This document shows positions 48,916 to 61,110 of a stretch of 64,000 bases of DNA, piece by piece (the first letter of the stretch is position 1; the number at the start of each line of letters is the position of its first letter). The notes beneath the pieces were generated by a model, which searched no databases, was not told the DNA's origin, and worked only from the letters and a program-made list of their open reading frames with translations. A program made the position numbers and the translations under genes. The stretch comes from Cyclina sinensis (Eukaryota; Mollusca; Bivalvia; Venerida; Veneridae): the NCBI GenBank assembly GCA_012932295.1, contig JAAONU010000001.1, positions 36,177,449 through 36,241,448 on the forward strand. Reading direction: 5' to 3'.

Positions 48916-49293
48916 GCAGGCATTTCTAAAATCAATTTAGACACGTTCGATGTGTTTAAACTATGAACTACGGATTTGAAGAAATGTATGTATATAGAGA
49001 GACAAATTGTTTGCCAATGTCATGCTGAGAACAATAAATATTTATTTCAAATTGCGTTTGCATTTGGCTCTTAAATCTGATCAAGTCTGATCGTGTATGT
49101 GACAGCAGGCATTTCTAAAATCAATTTAGACACGTTCGCTGTGTTTAAACTATGAACTACGGATTTGAAGAAACGAATGTATGCAGAGAGACAAATTGTT
49201 TGCCAATGTCATGCTGCGAACAATAAATATTTATTTCAAATTGCGTTTGCATTTGGCTCTGAAATCTGTTCAAGTCTGATCGTGTATGTTATT
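48916..49293. repeat. 189 bp direct tandem duplication, two units
   Basis: Units start at 48916 and 49105 (GCAGGCATTTCTAAAATC) and are nearly identical throughout, far closer to each other than to the single matching unit in copy A (27080-27270). The first ends in ATGTGACA where the second ends in ATGTTATT. Confidence 0.93.
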
Positions 49294-49744
49294 AAACTGC
49301 GCGCGAATGAAGAGATAAACAGCGCCTAAGCACAATTCAAACATATAATCAGGAGCTACACGTCTCTCATGTGTCGTCAAAGTGACACAGATTTAATAAA
49401 TCACCAAAAGAAGTCTGTTTTCAACAAAATATACTCAAGACAATCATTTCCGAGCTGGATGATTATCTTCAACGTACTGATTCATACTGATTGAAACTTC
49501 TCTGTTAAAGTAAAACAGTGAGCGAGAATATTTTATTGCACATTAACAAAAATATTCTTTATTTGAATTCAGCAAGATAATCTCATCTTTTATAGTTTTG
49601 TATGTGCCTTTATATGGTTAAGTGTTTTATACGAATACACAAAAGCTGTACAAAAGCTCTTTGCCTTCGGTGATGTAAATGAACTGGGTAAGAACTCACT
49701 TTTGATCTGAAGAAGTCAAAATTAATTTCACGTTTAGTTCTATA

Positions 49745-49753
49745 ATATTATTA

Positions 49754-49786
<33 letters not shown>
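49745..49786. repeat. (TTA)n microsatellite
   Basis: About 13 nearly perfect ATT/TTA triplets. Confidence 0.9.
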
Positions 49787-49787
<1 letters not shown>

Positions 49788-52700
49788 TAAAACGCCGTCA
49801 AATTTAGAATTAAAGACTATGAAGCTTATTCTAGAATGTGTAGTTTCTTGACATTTCAACCAATGAAGAATGAAAATAGGTTATCTATGCATTAGTACTA
49901 GAAATAATATCATCTCCCAGCGTAAAGATTTTTCTACACATAAAAGAAAATAGCAAGGTCGGACAAGTATCAGTTTTGGTAAAGAATTATCTCAGATGCG
50001 CATAACACACATGAAAATTATTCTTCATTCAGGTTACAAAGTAAAACTCCAGTGTTAAGGTATGTTCGAACTTAACAGCTGTCTTCCGAAATTATAGTCA
50101 TGTAAAATTTGACTTTGTGTACACTATTTGGCCACTAAAACTGAGACTAATTAAAGTCCGCTTGTGGATATAAACTGTTTTGCAGAATAGAGCTGTAGAA
50201 GTCTAAGTAATTTGTTTCCTATTCTCTCTTATTCCTAATACATACCGTCACAAGTTTTGAAAATTGCTTCGCTGTTCGTATGATGTTCATTGTCTGTTAA
50301 ACTGTTTTATTTTGACAACTTTTTTAATCGAAATACTTTCAGTTTTAATATTCCAACACTCCTGTCTCGTTTAAGAAAAATTAAAACTAACTTTACAGCA
50401 GACAGCTTAAAGTCAGACACTCCAAATAGCAGAAGGTATCTTAAAATAGATTTAGCATGTAGTAATGCCTTGCTTTCTTTCTGTCTTGCCAGTGACCGTA
50501 CTATCTGTGTCTTGTCACAAGTTTACCATCAACCGAAGGAAATATTTTACGACTTCTTCAATTACAGTTTTCAGATATGCAATACTCGATTTGACCAGAA
50601 GTTGATCGTGATGCAAAAGCGAGATACTATTACAAAATGTCTGGCAAAAACAGTAGCGTAGTTGAGCTTTTAAGGTACAGATCAGAAACAGTTTGACAGC
50701 TAAAATTCAAATATATTATGCTTATGTTATTTTCATATAAAAATGCTTTTCAAACTTTTAAGCTAAGCTTTTTCGTCGATGTAGCCTTACCCAACTTTTG
50801 ACCTAAATAATAAACCAAATAGTTTTATGGCCGAAAACGAGATGTTAAAAAATATTTATACCTGTGTCATCAATAAACACGCGCTACGTTCAAATGAATG
50901 CAAAGCTCCCAACGGGGACCTCAAAATGTTAAAGTTTTGTGACAAACAAACAGACAGACAAAAAAAAAATACGCCCTCCGTCCGGGGTCGTAAAATATGT
51001 GTTTAGAACAATCTACTGAACATTTCGAACAAACTTTTGATGACTTCAGATTTCTGTGTCTGAAATAACGTTTAGTGATAGTTACGAACATGTTGCGCGA
51101 TCGCCCTGTATAAGTTGATGTTGTGCTAAAACTAAGTATTGGTCAAAGATGATTTTCGAATATAATTTCCTGAGGCTGCGTACAAACTGACGTATGCATG
51201 GTACGTGAGTTTTGTTCGCGAACAGAAATAACAATTACCGTGTACGACTTAGGTAACAAATTCAGCATATCTAGTTTTTATATGCAATACTAGACATCAT
51301 CAAATATCTTTTTAAAAGTATTTTTGTATTAGATGCGTATCTCAGAGCCACATTAAAGTCTTGTACATCTATTAAAATTCTTCTTTTAAATATTAGTCTT
51401 TTTTCTAAAATGCGTCAACAAAAAAGTCTCACGGATAAATGCATTTCCCTTGAATCAGTAACGAATCCCAAGAGCTCATTTAGTTGCTTGATTACTGAGT
51501 ACAAGACAGTTTAACAAAAAGGCGCAAATGCTTTATTGATTGAAAATGTAATTCCTTTGAATGTAAAACCAGAAGCAAACGCTTTCAATTATAATTGTTG
51601 AAAATACAGACGTTTTTTTCCAATCAAATCTTAAACATGAAAATTATTTTGTTTTCCCTCCAAGCTTTTATTTATTTCCTGCAACAATTGACAATTTTGC
51701 AAGGAAATGCAAATTTGCAGTTTACCAGGTACAAAATGAAAAGAAACTTAGTAACATATAAATTGGAATAACAGTAAATTAATTTCCTTATTAATATTTA
51801 TGAGTACGAAATTCGTGTTTTAATTTGTTATTCATTTATTTTCGCCAGTGCTTTTACTTGAAATTTTCGAAAAAAAAGTGATAAAAAAGCATAACAGGAA
51901 AAAACACAGAAAAAAAAAACAGCGTCCTACAACCTCAAAACGTATAAGAAAAGATAGCATATATTTATGTATAGATAATTTAAAAAAAAAAAAGACACCA
52001 CAAACAATTACGAGAACCCAGTGGGTTATCGCCTTGTAACGGCCAGTGGCTCAAAATTTGCCATAAGGGTCTTAAACCAGGGTGCACTAACCTCACACTT
52101 GCCCCCAACAGGTACTCTCAAGTATGTTTTCAGACATAAAAGACTTATTGTAACTTTAAAAGTACAAAATTACAGTATTTGTTCATTTTGCGAGGCGAAC
52201 ACATTGCTGACGACATTATCCTTTTAAAACGGCATTTTTTTACAAATAATTTACGCTTTCTAACACAAACACTTTTGAACGATTGGAAGCGGTAAAGAGA
52301 TTTAAAGATATAAATTGCGTTTGATGCCCTGGACCTAAGAAAATGATGAACAGAAAATAGTAGTTTATAATACATTTTACCTCAGTTTTCGCGTATTGAT
52401 TATACCTAGATATTTGAAGACGACAAACTCGACAGAACAGTTGCAATACAAAACGTTTCGGATTAAAGTGTCTTAACTGCTCATTTTAAATCCATTTTGG
52501 TAAATATGTTAACATGTAAACAGTAAAAATAAACACAAAATACCAAACAAACTCTAAAAAGATAGAACATGTCTTTAACATTTTCTTCATTCCGTAAGAT
52601 ATATAATTACCGAAAATATTGGTCTACAAATGCGTTCAAATTATATTTGGAGACACAGACGGCAGTGTCGTATTTTACTCTTTTAACCATTACATCTTGC

Positions 52701-53815
52701 CTGTTGGAAATGAATATGTTCGTAACTTCATATGTTTCATATGCTTGATGGAATGGTTAGCTTCGTCCTCCCATGTTCTCTGATAGAATGTCAACATGGA
52801 GACTCGCCTACTATCCCAGCTACTTTGTGACATTAGCTGAAATTTTAATGTGAAAATTAATCATGCACATACATTCATAACTCATCATATAACTCTAAAT
52901 CGAAGACAAATCCATAAACAAAATAATTACCACTTACTGCAAACAATAAATATTTATCCAAACAAAGACAAAACCTGTAAAAATGGGACTGTGTTTAAAT
53001 TAAAATTGTTGAAAATTAATTTCTTCTGGATATTTCAGGAAAGAAGAATGTTTTCTCGATTTCTTATTTCCACAACGGTCGTTTTTATTGATGTATCACA
53101 CTGGAAAGATTAGCGCTTTTTTAAGAAAGTTTTGAGTAAATTGCGTCTACAAATGCTTTTCTATTATTATGAAAATGTCACTGGACAAAATTCACAACTC
53201 TTCATTGGCAAGCAAAATTAAAGTTCCTTACGAGACTTACCTTGTTGAGTATTATTACCTGTTTCACTAAACTTCATAGGTTGCTCATGACCAGTTGATT
53301 ACCGCTTTTGTTTATTGGTAAGTAGGTCAAAGGTCAAGGTCACAGTATCATTGTCAAGCAAAAGTGTTTCCGGTCAATAACTTCAGAACGTTTGGGCCTA
53401 GGCATCTTAAACTTGATGGGAAAATTGATCATTACTGGTTTATGACTGCTATGGAATAGGGGTTACTAGGTCAAAGGTCGAGTTTTCAGACTCCTGAAAA
53501 CATTTCTTCATACCAGAAACTTGAACAATAACTGAGGAACAACTTGTCCTTGGTTCCGCAAACTTTATGAGTAGATTAGTCAGATCCATTAGATGACCTC
53601 TATTGTTCAAGGTCAAAGTGCAAAATTCCATTCAGTTGATCATATTTTTTATAATCCACAAGTAAAAAAATGTTTTCAGTTTTCTTAAATTGAACCATAT
53701 ACCCTTAGCAAACAATGATCCAGTCTCTGCAGAATGGCTACTAGCTTGTTCCAGCAAAGGGTGCCGGGACAAAATAGTGACGCATTTTTTGCATTTTCTT
53801 GCTATGTTTAGTTTA

Positions 53816-54025
53816 GACTCATTTATTTTACATCGATTGCGATACAAGTTCTTACAACTTAGATTCATCACGCTCGATGACTGCTTCCTGGGTTTCATAC
53901 CAGTATTCGCGCATTGTGGAGGAATGTAAAGATCGTGAGAGAATCTCGCCTCTGACGAGATTCGAACCCGCGACCTTCGGATCCGGAGCCCTGCGCTCTA
54001 CCCCTGGCTGCTATGTGGTCCGTGT
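53816..54025 (-). mobile_element. tRNA-derived SINE, nearly full-length (minus strand)
   Basis: On the minus strand the head has an A-box-like AGCCAGGGGTAGAGCGC (54013-53997) and a B box GCGGGTTCGAATCTCGTC (53972-53955). The body has CTGGTATGAAACCCAGGAAG and CTTGTATCGCAATCGATGTA, with an AAATAAATGAG-type end. The same family as 16549-16703. It sits within the dispersed repeat shared with copy A, where no SINE is present (around 32330), so it inserted after the duplication. Confidence 0.85.
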
Positions 54026-54280
54026 TTGGGATGAAGACGTTTGTGGCGGGGCGTGCGGGGAAGACAGACGCTTTTATCCTGGAAAAAAGCATCTAGTTTA
54101 TTTTCATTCGATTACTTTGATTACTTGATTTTGCAAATAACAGTCGAGAGCAAAAATACCAAAATGGCACTTGGAACTTTACTGATTAAAACAGAATCGA
54201 AAAACAAAATCTAATGGTTGGCATTGCAGAAGGCTTTATATTACCGTAAAAAAACACTTCTGCTGAATATTTTTTCTAGG

Positions 54281-55303
54281 TTGTTGAAATTTCTTGCATG
54301 AAGCTCTACCAAAGTTGTTCAAAGAATTCAATTCCATCAAGAACTCTGGTTGCTATGGCAATTAAAAGGAAACACTTTGAAAACCTCCTTGTCTGAAACC
54401 ACAAGGCCCTGAGCCTTAAGATTTGGTATGTAGCATTGTCGTGTAGATCTCTACCAAGTTTGTTCAAATTATGCCTCTGGGGTCAAATTTGGTCCCGCCC
54501 CAGGGGTCGATTGATTTAACATAGGGAAAACTTTGAACATTTTCTTGTCTGAAACCGCAAGGCCCTGACCCTTAAGATTTGGTATGTAGCAAGGTCTAGT
54601 AAACTTCAACCAAGTTATTTGAAATTACACATCTGGGGTCAAATTTGGCCCCACCGGGGGACAACTGATTTTTACATAAGTTCATATAGGTTAAACTTTG
54701 ACAAATCTTCTTGTATGAAACTACAAGGCCCTGAGTCTTACGATTTGGTATGTAGCAATGTCTTGAGGACGTCTCTCAAGTATGTTAAAAAAAATTCTGG
54801 AGTCACAATATGCCCCTCTCGAGGGGTCACAAGTTTTAAATAGCAGTATAGAAGAAAATCTTTAAAAAAATCTTCATGTCTGAAACCACAAAGCCTAGAA
54901 TTTTAAAATTTGGCATGAAGCAAGCTTTATCAAGCTTTTCGAATAATTAGATTAGGTTAAAGGTCACGGAGGCTAAAAATAGGTTTAAATACTGTACCTC
55001 ATACAGCTTTCATTGAAAGAACAATATCTTTGACATTCGGTATATAGGATCCTTGCATAGACCTCTACCCATGGGTAGGGATTTAGGTCACTGGGTCAAG
55101 GTCAAGGTCACCATAGCTTATGATAGATATTTCTACTTTCTGTCCTACAGCCTTTATTAATTGACTGATATTTTACACATTTACATATTTATATTTACAA
55201 TGCTTACATATTTTAAATTAAAACATGAAATACTGCTTAACTGCAAACCTACAGCCAAAATACTCAGGTGAGCGATCAAGGACCATCATGGCCCTCTTGT
55301 TTT
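54281..55303 (+). mobile_element. GGGCCATCATGGCCC-family repeat, left end missing
   Basis: Interior units (GCATTGTC.TGTAGATCTCTACC, GTCTGAAACCACAAGGCC) and right end (CTCAGGTGAGCGATCAAG then CATCATGGCCCTCTTG) match 19760-21867. The AGCTCACCTGAGC end is absent. Confidence 0.82.
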
Positions 55304-56693
55304 ATATAGACATCTTGCAATATTAAACTTGTTCTTTACTATCTCAGACTCCACCAACTTTTCGAAACTTATTTTCTTACAATCATTCTAAATTTAGGAC
55401 AATATAATATAATATATCGTCATGTAACATATATAACACAATTTCTGAATAAGTCAACCAGGAAATAGAAATTATCAAACACTTTGCACAAAAAACATTT
55501 ATATGGTTATAAAAGAATCGCTTTGTCCTGTCTTGTCCAGAACAACCCCATCTGTGACAATATAAACATAAAGAAACAGAATTTGCCATGTTTGTTGACT
55601 CTGACTTATACTTTCAGGTACTTATGTCCCCTTTTAAGTTAATGTCCCCAAAATTTATCTTTTCTTGAATATCTCTGAAACTAAAACTTATATTAACTTA
55701 AAACTAAAAATATACATAAATGGTCACAAGCAAGTTCAATACTGCAAGTTTTTTAACTTTTTATGCCCCTTTTCGGTTAAAAAATATCCCTATACAATTT
55801 TCTTGAATTGTTTTATGAATATCACACGCAAAAGAAACTTTTAATCAAAGATGGAAATCATGGTAATTTGTATTGGTTTATATTAATATTTCTGTATGTA
55901 TATTTAGCACTCTCGTCCTTTTATTCATTGTGATAAAATGTATAGGATATACCACGGTTAATTTCTTCTTTGTGTCTTGTCGGATAGTGTTTGAATATAA
56001 TGTTTATAACATACTGGTAATATTTACATCTACAATTGTCCAAATACCTTTCCCACCCTTCCAAGACTATTTCACTCGAAGCATATTAGCCGGAGTATGA
56101 ATCGCATTCAGCGAAAGCTCTAGTTTTTAATGTAGGTTTACAAAGATAATTATGATAAATTTTAATGATTTCAGATGTTCTCACATGTCATTCAAAAACC
56201 GGTATGATAATCAGATCAAAAGTATGAAATATGCTCTATACAAGTCTTTATTCCTAATAAACATTAAATGAATTAACATTAACCTTTTTTACGAAAATGC
56301 CGATCATATAATGAATGAAAAAAATATTTGTCTTGCATCTTTTTGTATAGGTTGAATTTGACAGGAATTTATATGAACTTTTTTAGATGAAAAAAAAATG
56401 TTCTTAAGAAGTTCAAGAAAGGTCACCTTTGCTAAAAAGGATGACGGTGAAAATATAGGATTAAGTGCGGCACGTATGTTCTGAACATTTCTATTATTAC
56501 TATTGAAATTGGACTTTATTTTGCTCTTCAGTTAGCTTTCAATTTATAACTTATATCATGGCTAATTTTGTATTTCCCTGTCTTCATCTAAGGCGGACCT
56601 GAAATATAAACGAAAGAATGTCCATTGTCAGATGGCTTTCTGATTAAACAGAATGACAGACAGCAAGCAAGCGAAGGAACAAGAAGAAGAATA

Positions 56694-57670
56694 AACAAGA
56701 GGGCCATGATGGCCCTAGATCGCTCACCTGGGTATGATTCCTTTTAACAAAATTGTTATGGGCCTGATTAATTGACCCCAGATGACCAATATTCCAACTT
56801 CACTTAGAAATTACCAAAACAACTTTTCTGACAAATTTTCAGGTTATTTGTACTAAAATAATACCTCTAGAGTTTTAACAAAGTTTTCCCATTTTTTGGG
56901 TTTTGTGACCTGGTTCTTGAACCCAGATGACCCATATTCAAACTTTAGCTAGAAATCATTGAAACAATCTCTCTTACAAATTTTCAGGATATTTGGACTG
57001 AAAATGTAACCTCTGGCGTGTTTACAAGGTTTTTCCATATTTGGGCTCTGTGACGTAGTTTTTGACCCCAGATGACCCATATTCAAACTTGAGGTAGAAA
57101 TTTTTGAAGCACAATTCTGACAAATTTTCAGGATATTTGAACTGAAAAAGTGGTTTCTAGAGTGTTAACAAGGTTTTTCTATTTTTGGGCTCTGTGACTT
57201 ATTTTTTGACCCAAGATGACCCACATTCGAACTTGAGCTAGAAATCATCAATACAACCTTTCTGAAAAATTTCCAGGATATTTGAACTGAAAAAGTGTTA
57301 ACAAGGTTTTTCCACATCTGGGCTCTGTGACCTAGTTTTTGACCCCAGATGACCCATATTCGAACTTGAGCTAGAAATTATTGAAACAATCTTTTGACAA
57401 ATTTCCAGGATATTTGGACTGAAAATGTAGCCTCTAGATTGTTAACATGGTTTTTCTATTTTTGGGCCTTGTGACCTAGGTTTTCATCCCAGAAAACCCA
57501 TGTTCGAACTCGACCGAGTAATCACTTCGACAAACATCCTGACTAAATTTCATGACAATTGAGGCAAAAATGTGACCACTAGATTGTTAACAAACTAAAT
57601 GTGGAGAGACGACAGACGACGGACATTGATCGATCCTAATAGCTCACCATGAGCCAGCTCAGGTGAGCTA
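56694..57670 (-). mobile_element. GGGCCATCATGGCCC-family repeat, opposite orientation
   Basis: Starts AACAAGAGGGCCATGATGGC then GATCGCTCACCTG and ends GCTCAGGTGAGCT, the mirror image of the 19760-21867 ends. The interior has five to six ~170 bp units with GACCCATATTCAAACTT and TTTTCAGGATATTTG blocks. It is absent from copy A near 33.48 kb. Confidence 0.85.
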
Positions 57671-58359
57671 AAAAATAACATCAACAAAACATCAATTATA
57701 CATCTACAGAAAGGTCACGTATTTTCTTGCAGATTTAGTAGACATGTAGGACAATCTTCAATTTCACTCAGAAGATATTTTCAGGCATAGTTAAAGACGA
57801 ATGCCGTAAGGAACTCCTGCAATAATTCTATAAGGTTCACAGCATTATAATTCCCTAGATATAAGAATTGTGATGTACGACAGAATATTATTTGATATAT
57901 CCGTTACAAGAAATAATGTTCAGCATTAAATAATTTAGCGTTTCTGTATGTATCAAAGTCTTAAGACAAAAAGAAAGGATAATCCGTTTTGGACTTAAAG
58001 AAACAGATTGAAACTTTAAAGAAATTATTTTTAAAGATTAACGATTGGACTAACTGCTCTTAGAATTTCTCATACAAGTTACCAAACTGAATTTTGTCTC
58101 GAAACGTTTAACTCAGACGTAACCATTCACTGTATCGTAAAACTTTGCTAGACACATTTGAATTTAATATTCATGTTTTACATGAGTGAACGTCTAACCT
58201 GCTATTCAACTTTCGATTGAGTTTAAGGACGGCAGAATATAATTAAATATTAACAAGATTTCAAGATGTTGCAAACTCATAGAGAAATAATCCAATAGTC
58301 TTTTTCCGAGTTCGAGTTCTATAATCCTTGAAAGATTGAAAATACTATGTCGATGCAGA

Positions 58360-58730
58360 AAACGTGCTTAATAAAGAACATTTCAGCTTTATGCATATCA
58401 TAAGCATTGATGGCAATAAAGTACATTTCAGCTTGATGCATATCATAAGCATTGATGGTAATAAAGAACATTTCAGCTTTATGCATATCATAAGCATTGA
58501 TGGTAATAAAGAACATTTCAGCTTTATGCATATCATATGCATTGATGGTAATAAAGAACATTTCAGCTTTATGCATATCATAAACATTGATGGTAATAAA
58601 GAACATTTTAGCTTTACGCATATCATAAGCATTGATGGTAATAAAGAACATTTCAGCTTTATGCATATCATAAGCATTGATGGTAATAAAGAAAATTTCA
58701 GCTTTTTGCATATCATAAGCATTGATGGTA
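58360..58730. repeat. 45 bp minisatellite, about eight units
   Basis: Units of TTTCAGCTTTATGCATATCA, TAAGCATTGATGGTAATAAA, GAACA repeated with few changes. The period is divisible by three and stop-free in three frames, so long open frames appear on both strands. In copy A the site (about 34130-34190) holds only one diverged unit-like stretch. Confidence 0.95.
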
Positions 58731-59069
58731 TTTCAGATGTAATGAATTTATGAGTGATAAAATATGTCTGCCGTCAGGAAGTTGAATTCATTACATTCTG
58801 TTGTTGGATTTGCTAGAACGATATATTTCAAAAAGTGAAAATAAATTTAGTAATACTATATACATTACATACCTTTATCCACAAAACCATTTTAAAACGA
58901 GTGTTCTTGATTAATATAGATTTTGAATTTATTTATTTATCTATTTTCTACTTACAATTTCATCGCATTTTTCAAATATAACCTAGTCTAGTAATTTTTT
59001 TACTATGTAAAAAGAATTATTCCGTTTCTTCTCTGAAATATATCTGACTCAAAAACACATACACGTTAA

Positions 59070-59497
59070 AGGGGCTGTGCTCCAGATGACAGAAAAAGAA
59101 AGTTTTCTTATATTATAAATTTCTTGTAATATTTATGACTAATGCTTAAAGACTAACTAACTGACAAAAATAAGTCAGATAATCACATTATAAATTGATT
59201 TTTTACCTTTCATAGTGCTATACCGTAACGCGACGGTATAACTATATCGTATAACATTTAAAGTAAATAATTGTTATTTCAGTTGCAGTGATAGTGGTGA
59301 CAGTAAAAGCATTGGAAAAATTTTGCTAACATGAGGGTCCAGAGTTCAAATCAAGCTGAGGCGAATATATTTTTTTTGTTCTATTTTGACTTTTATAATC
59401 AGTTTTGAAGTAAAATACCATGTTGTTATAATCTCACGGCATCTAGATATTTAATTTATGTAAAATATTTTTATTTCAAATCTGAAGTACAGCCCCT
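59070..59497. mobile_element. 428 bp MITE with TTAA target duplication
   Basis: TTAA at 59066-59069 and 59498-59501 flanks ends AGGGGCTGTGCTCCAGAT and, inverted, AGGGGCTGTACTTCAGAT. An internal B-box-like GGGTCCAGAGTTCAAATC lies near 59334-59351. Absent from copy A. The TTAA target suggests Kolobok or piggyBac. Confidence 0.93.
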
Positions 59498-60934
59498 TTA
59501 ATACAACTGAACAGATTTCTTACATAGTTGCCTTTTTAGTATAATAAATGATAATAGAAACACTAATTTCTGGACATGTTACTGGCAGCAAAAAGGGTTG
59601 TCAGCTTCATTTAACAACGAGGATAACATCCCAGTACTGAACTATAACAAGATTGTACACTATACTTACATTTAAGATATTTTTTATTTATAAAAAAATT
59701 GAGTGTCGTCTACTCTTCTAAACCATGAAGCTCAAAAGGTGCAAGTGAAAATGTTAGACAAGACAAATAAAATACTATTAATTGTCTAGCCAAAACGAGC
59801 AAATACGAAAGCATGAACAGGAAAACAAAATTATTTATCATCAAGGACATCTTTCTTCTTCTTTATGATTTTACCATAAAAAGTAAGGAACACACATACC
59901 AGTCTGAATATAAGTTCCGTTTTAAGATTTTAAAATATTTTCTTTCTCTGAACTGCGTTTAATTAATGAAAAGAAAAATTTCAATTCAATATCGGGATAT
60001 GAAAATACCTTAAAACAAACGAGTACCTGCTCTAGGTAATAAGTTGGCAACGCCAAGTCGTAAAACACAAATAAAGTGATGCTTAGTGTTTCTCGGAGGT
60101 CGTAAAGTTGACACTGATTTGTTATAAAACTTAACAATCCCTAATATGTGTTGAAATGAAACGAATCAGAGTTTAGTCTGGCGAATAAATGAATATGTTA
60201 TCATTCATTGTCCTATTTAATAGTCTGAAGAAACAGTAAGAATTTGTTGCTGATAGAAACGAAGGTCTTATGCTGAAACCCGTCCCACTCAGAAATTCAG
60301 TATTCTATAATGTTCATTCTGCATTATATGAAAACTTAAATTCGCTAGAAAAAATGTTGATTCTAAAACATTAAATGCGTAATAAAATGGTTGTAAAATT
60401 CCGAAAAATAAATGCCATACATCTTAATCTGTAAACAAGGGTTGCATTTAAATTCTTCTTCGTTGATTAATTAGGTAAATAGCAAGTTGAAACAACTTTC
60501 ATGTGTTTTACAGTAGTATTTTTAAAACATTTCTGCACAATAAAAGTATATTTTTTGCAGGATTCCATTTGTAATCATTTATGAATTTAAACGATGTTTT
60601 TATCGGAGCATGGCGGAACGATACTGATATTGTATGATGTTAATGTAGTGATTTTTTGTATGTTTATATTTTGATGTTTTATGTACATTTTGTATTGTAT
60701 TTGGTTGAAGGACATACGAACAGGTATTTAGGAAATGTGATAGTAACTTCGTGGCAAAACCAGTGTTTATTCTAGTTTGTTTTTTTCTGAATCCTTTGCA
60801 TATAACGGTGTTCTGTCATTGCAAAATGCGTTGTGTTTGTAGTCTTCTATTTGCTATTGTTTACACAGTTTCAAATGAAGTTTTTGCGCAAATTGTCACT
60901 ACTTTAGCGTCTGTATTTAGTACCTGTATATTTA

Positions 60935-61110
60935 GGAAATAGATTTTAAGTTTGAGTGATATACCGTCTGATATATCACGGTGTCGAGTTCAGATGCGTA
61001 GTAATTTAATCACGAAGGCCGTAGGCCTGAGTGATTAAATAATTACGCATATGAACGAGAAACCGTGATATATACGACGGTAGATCACGAAAATGTTAAA
61101 ATCTATTTCC
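60935..61110. mobile_element. 176 bp near-perfect palindrome (hairpin MITE)
   Basis: Outer arms GGAAATAGATTTTAA and TTAAAATCTATTTCC, then ATATATCACGG / CCGTGATATAT, AGATGCGTA / TACGCATAT and TAATTTAATCAC / GTGATTAAATAATTA, around a GGCCGTAGGCC centre near 61022. No clear target duplication. Present only in copy B. Confidence 0.8.

Noticed and set aside
50290..50661. 123-codon plus-strand frame in copy B
   Set aside because: The aligned stretch of copy A (28.03-28.44 kb) is full of stops and indels, so the frame is not under coding constraint.
53955..54020. Functional tRNA gene on the minus strand
   Set aside because: The tRNA-like head is directly fused to a body shared with 16549-16703, so it is a SINE.
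58360..58730. CRISPR-like regular spacing
   Set aside because: There are no unique spacers; the whole period repeats, and the context is an animal genome.
58319..58753. Three overlapping frames of 125-130 codons with a 15-residue repeat
   Set aside because: By-product of a stop-free 45 bp unit. Copy A has no such frame.
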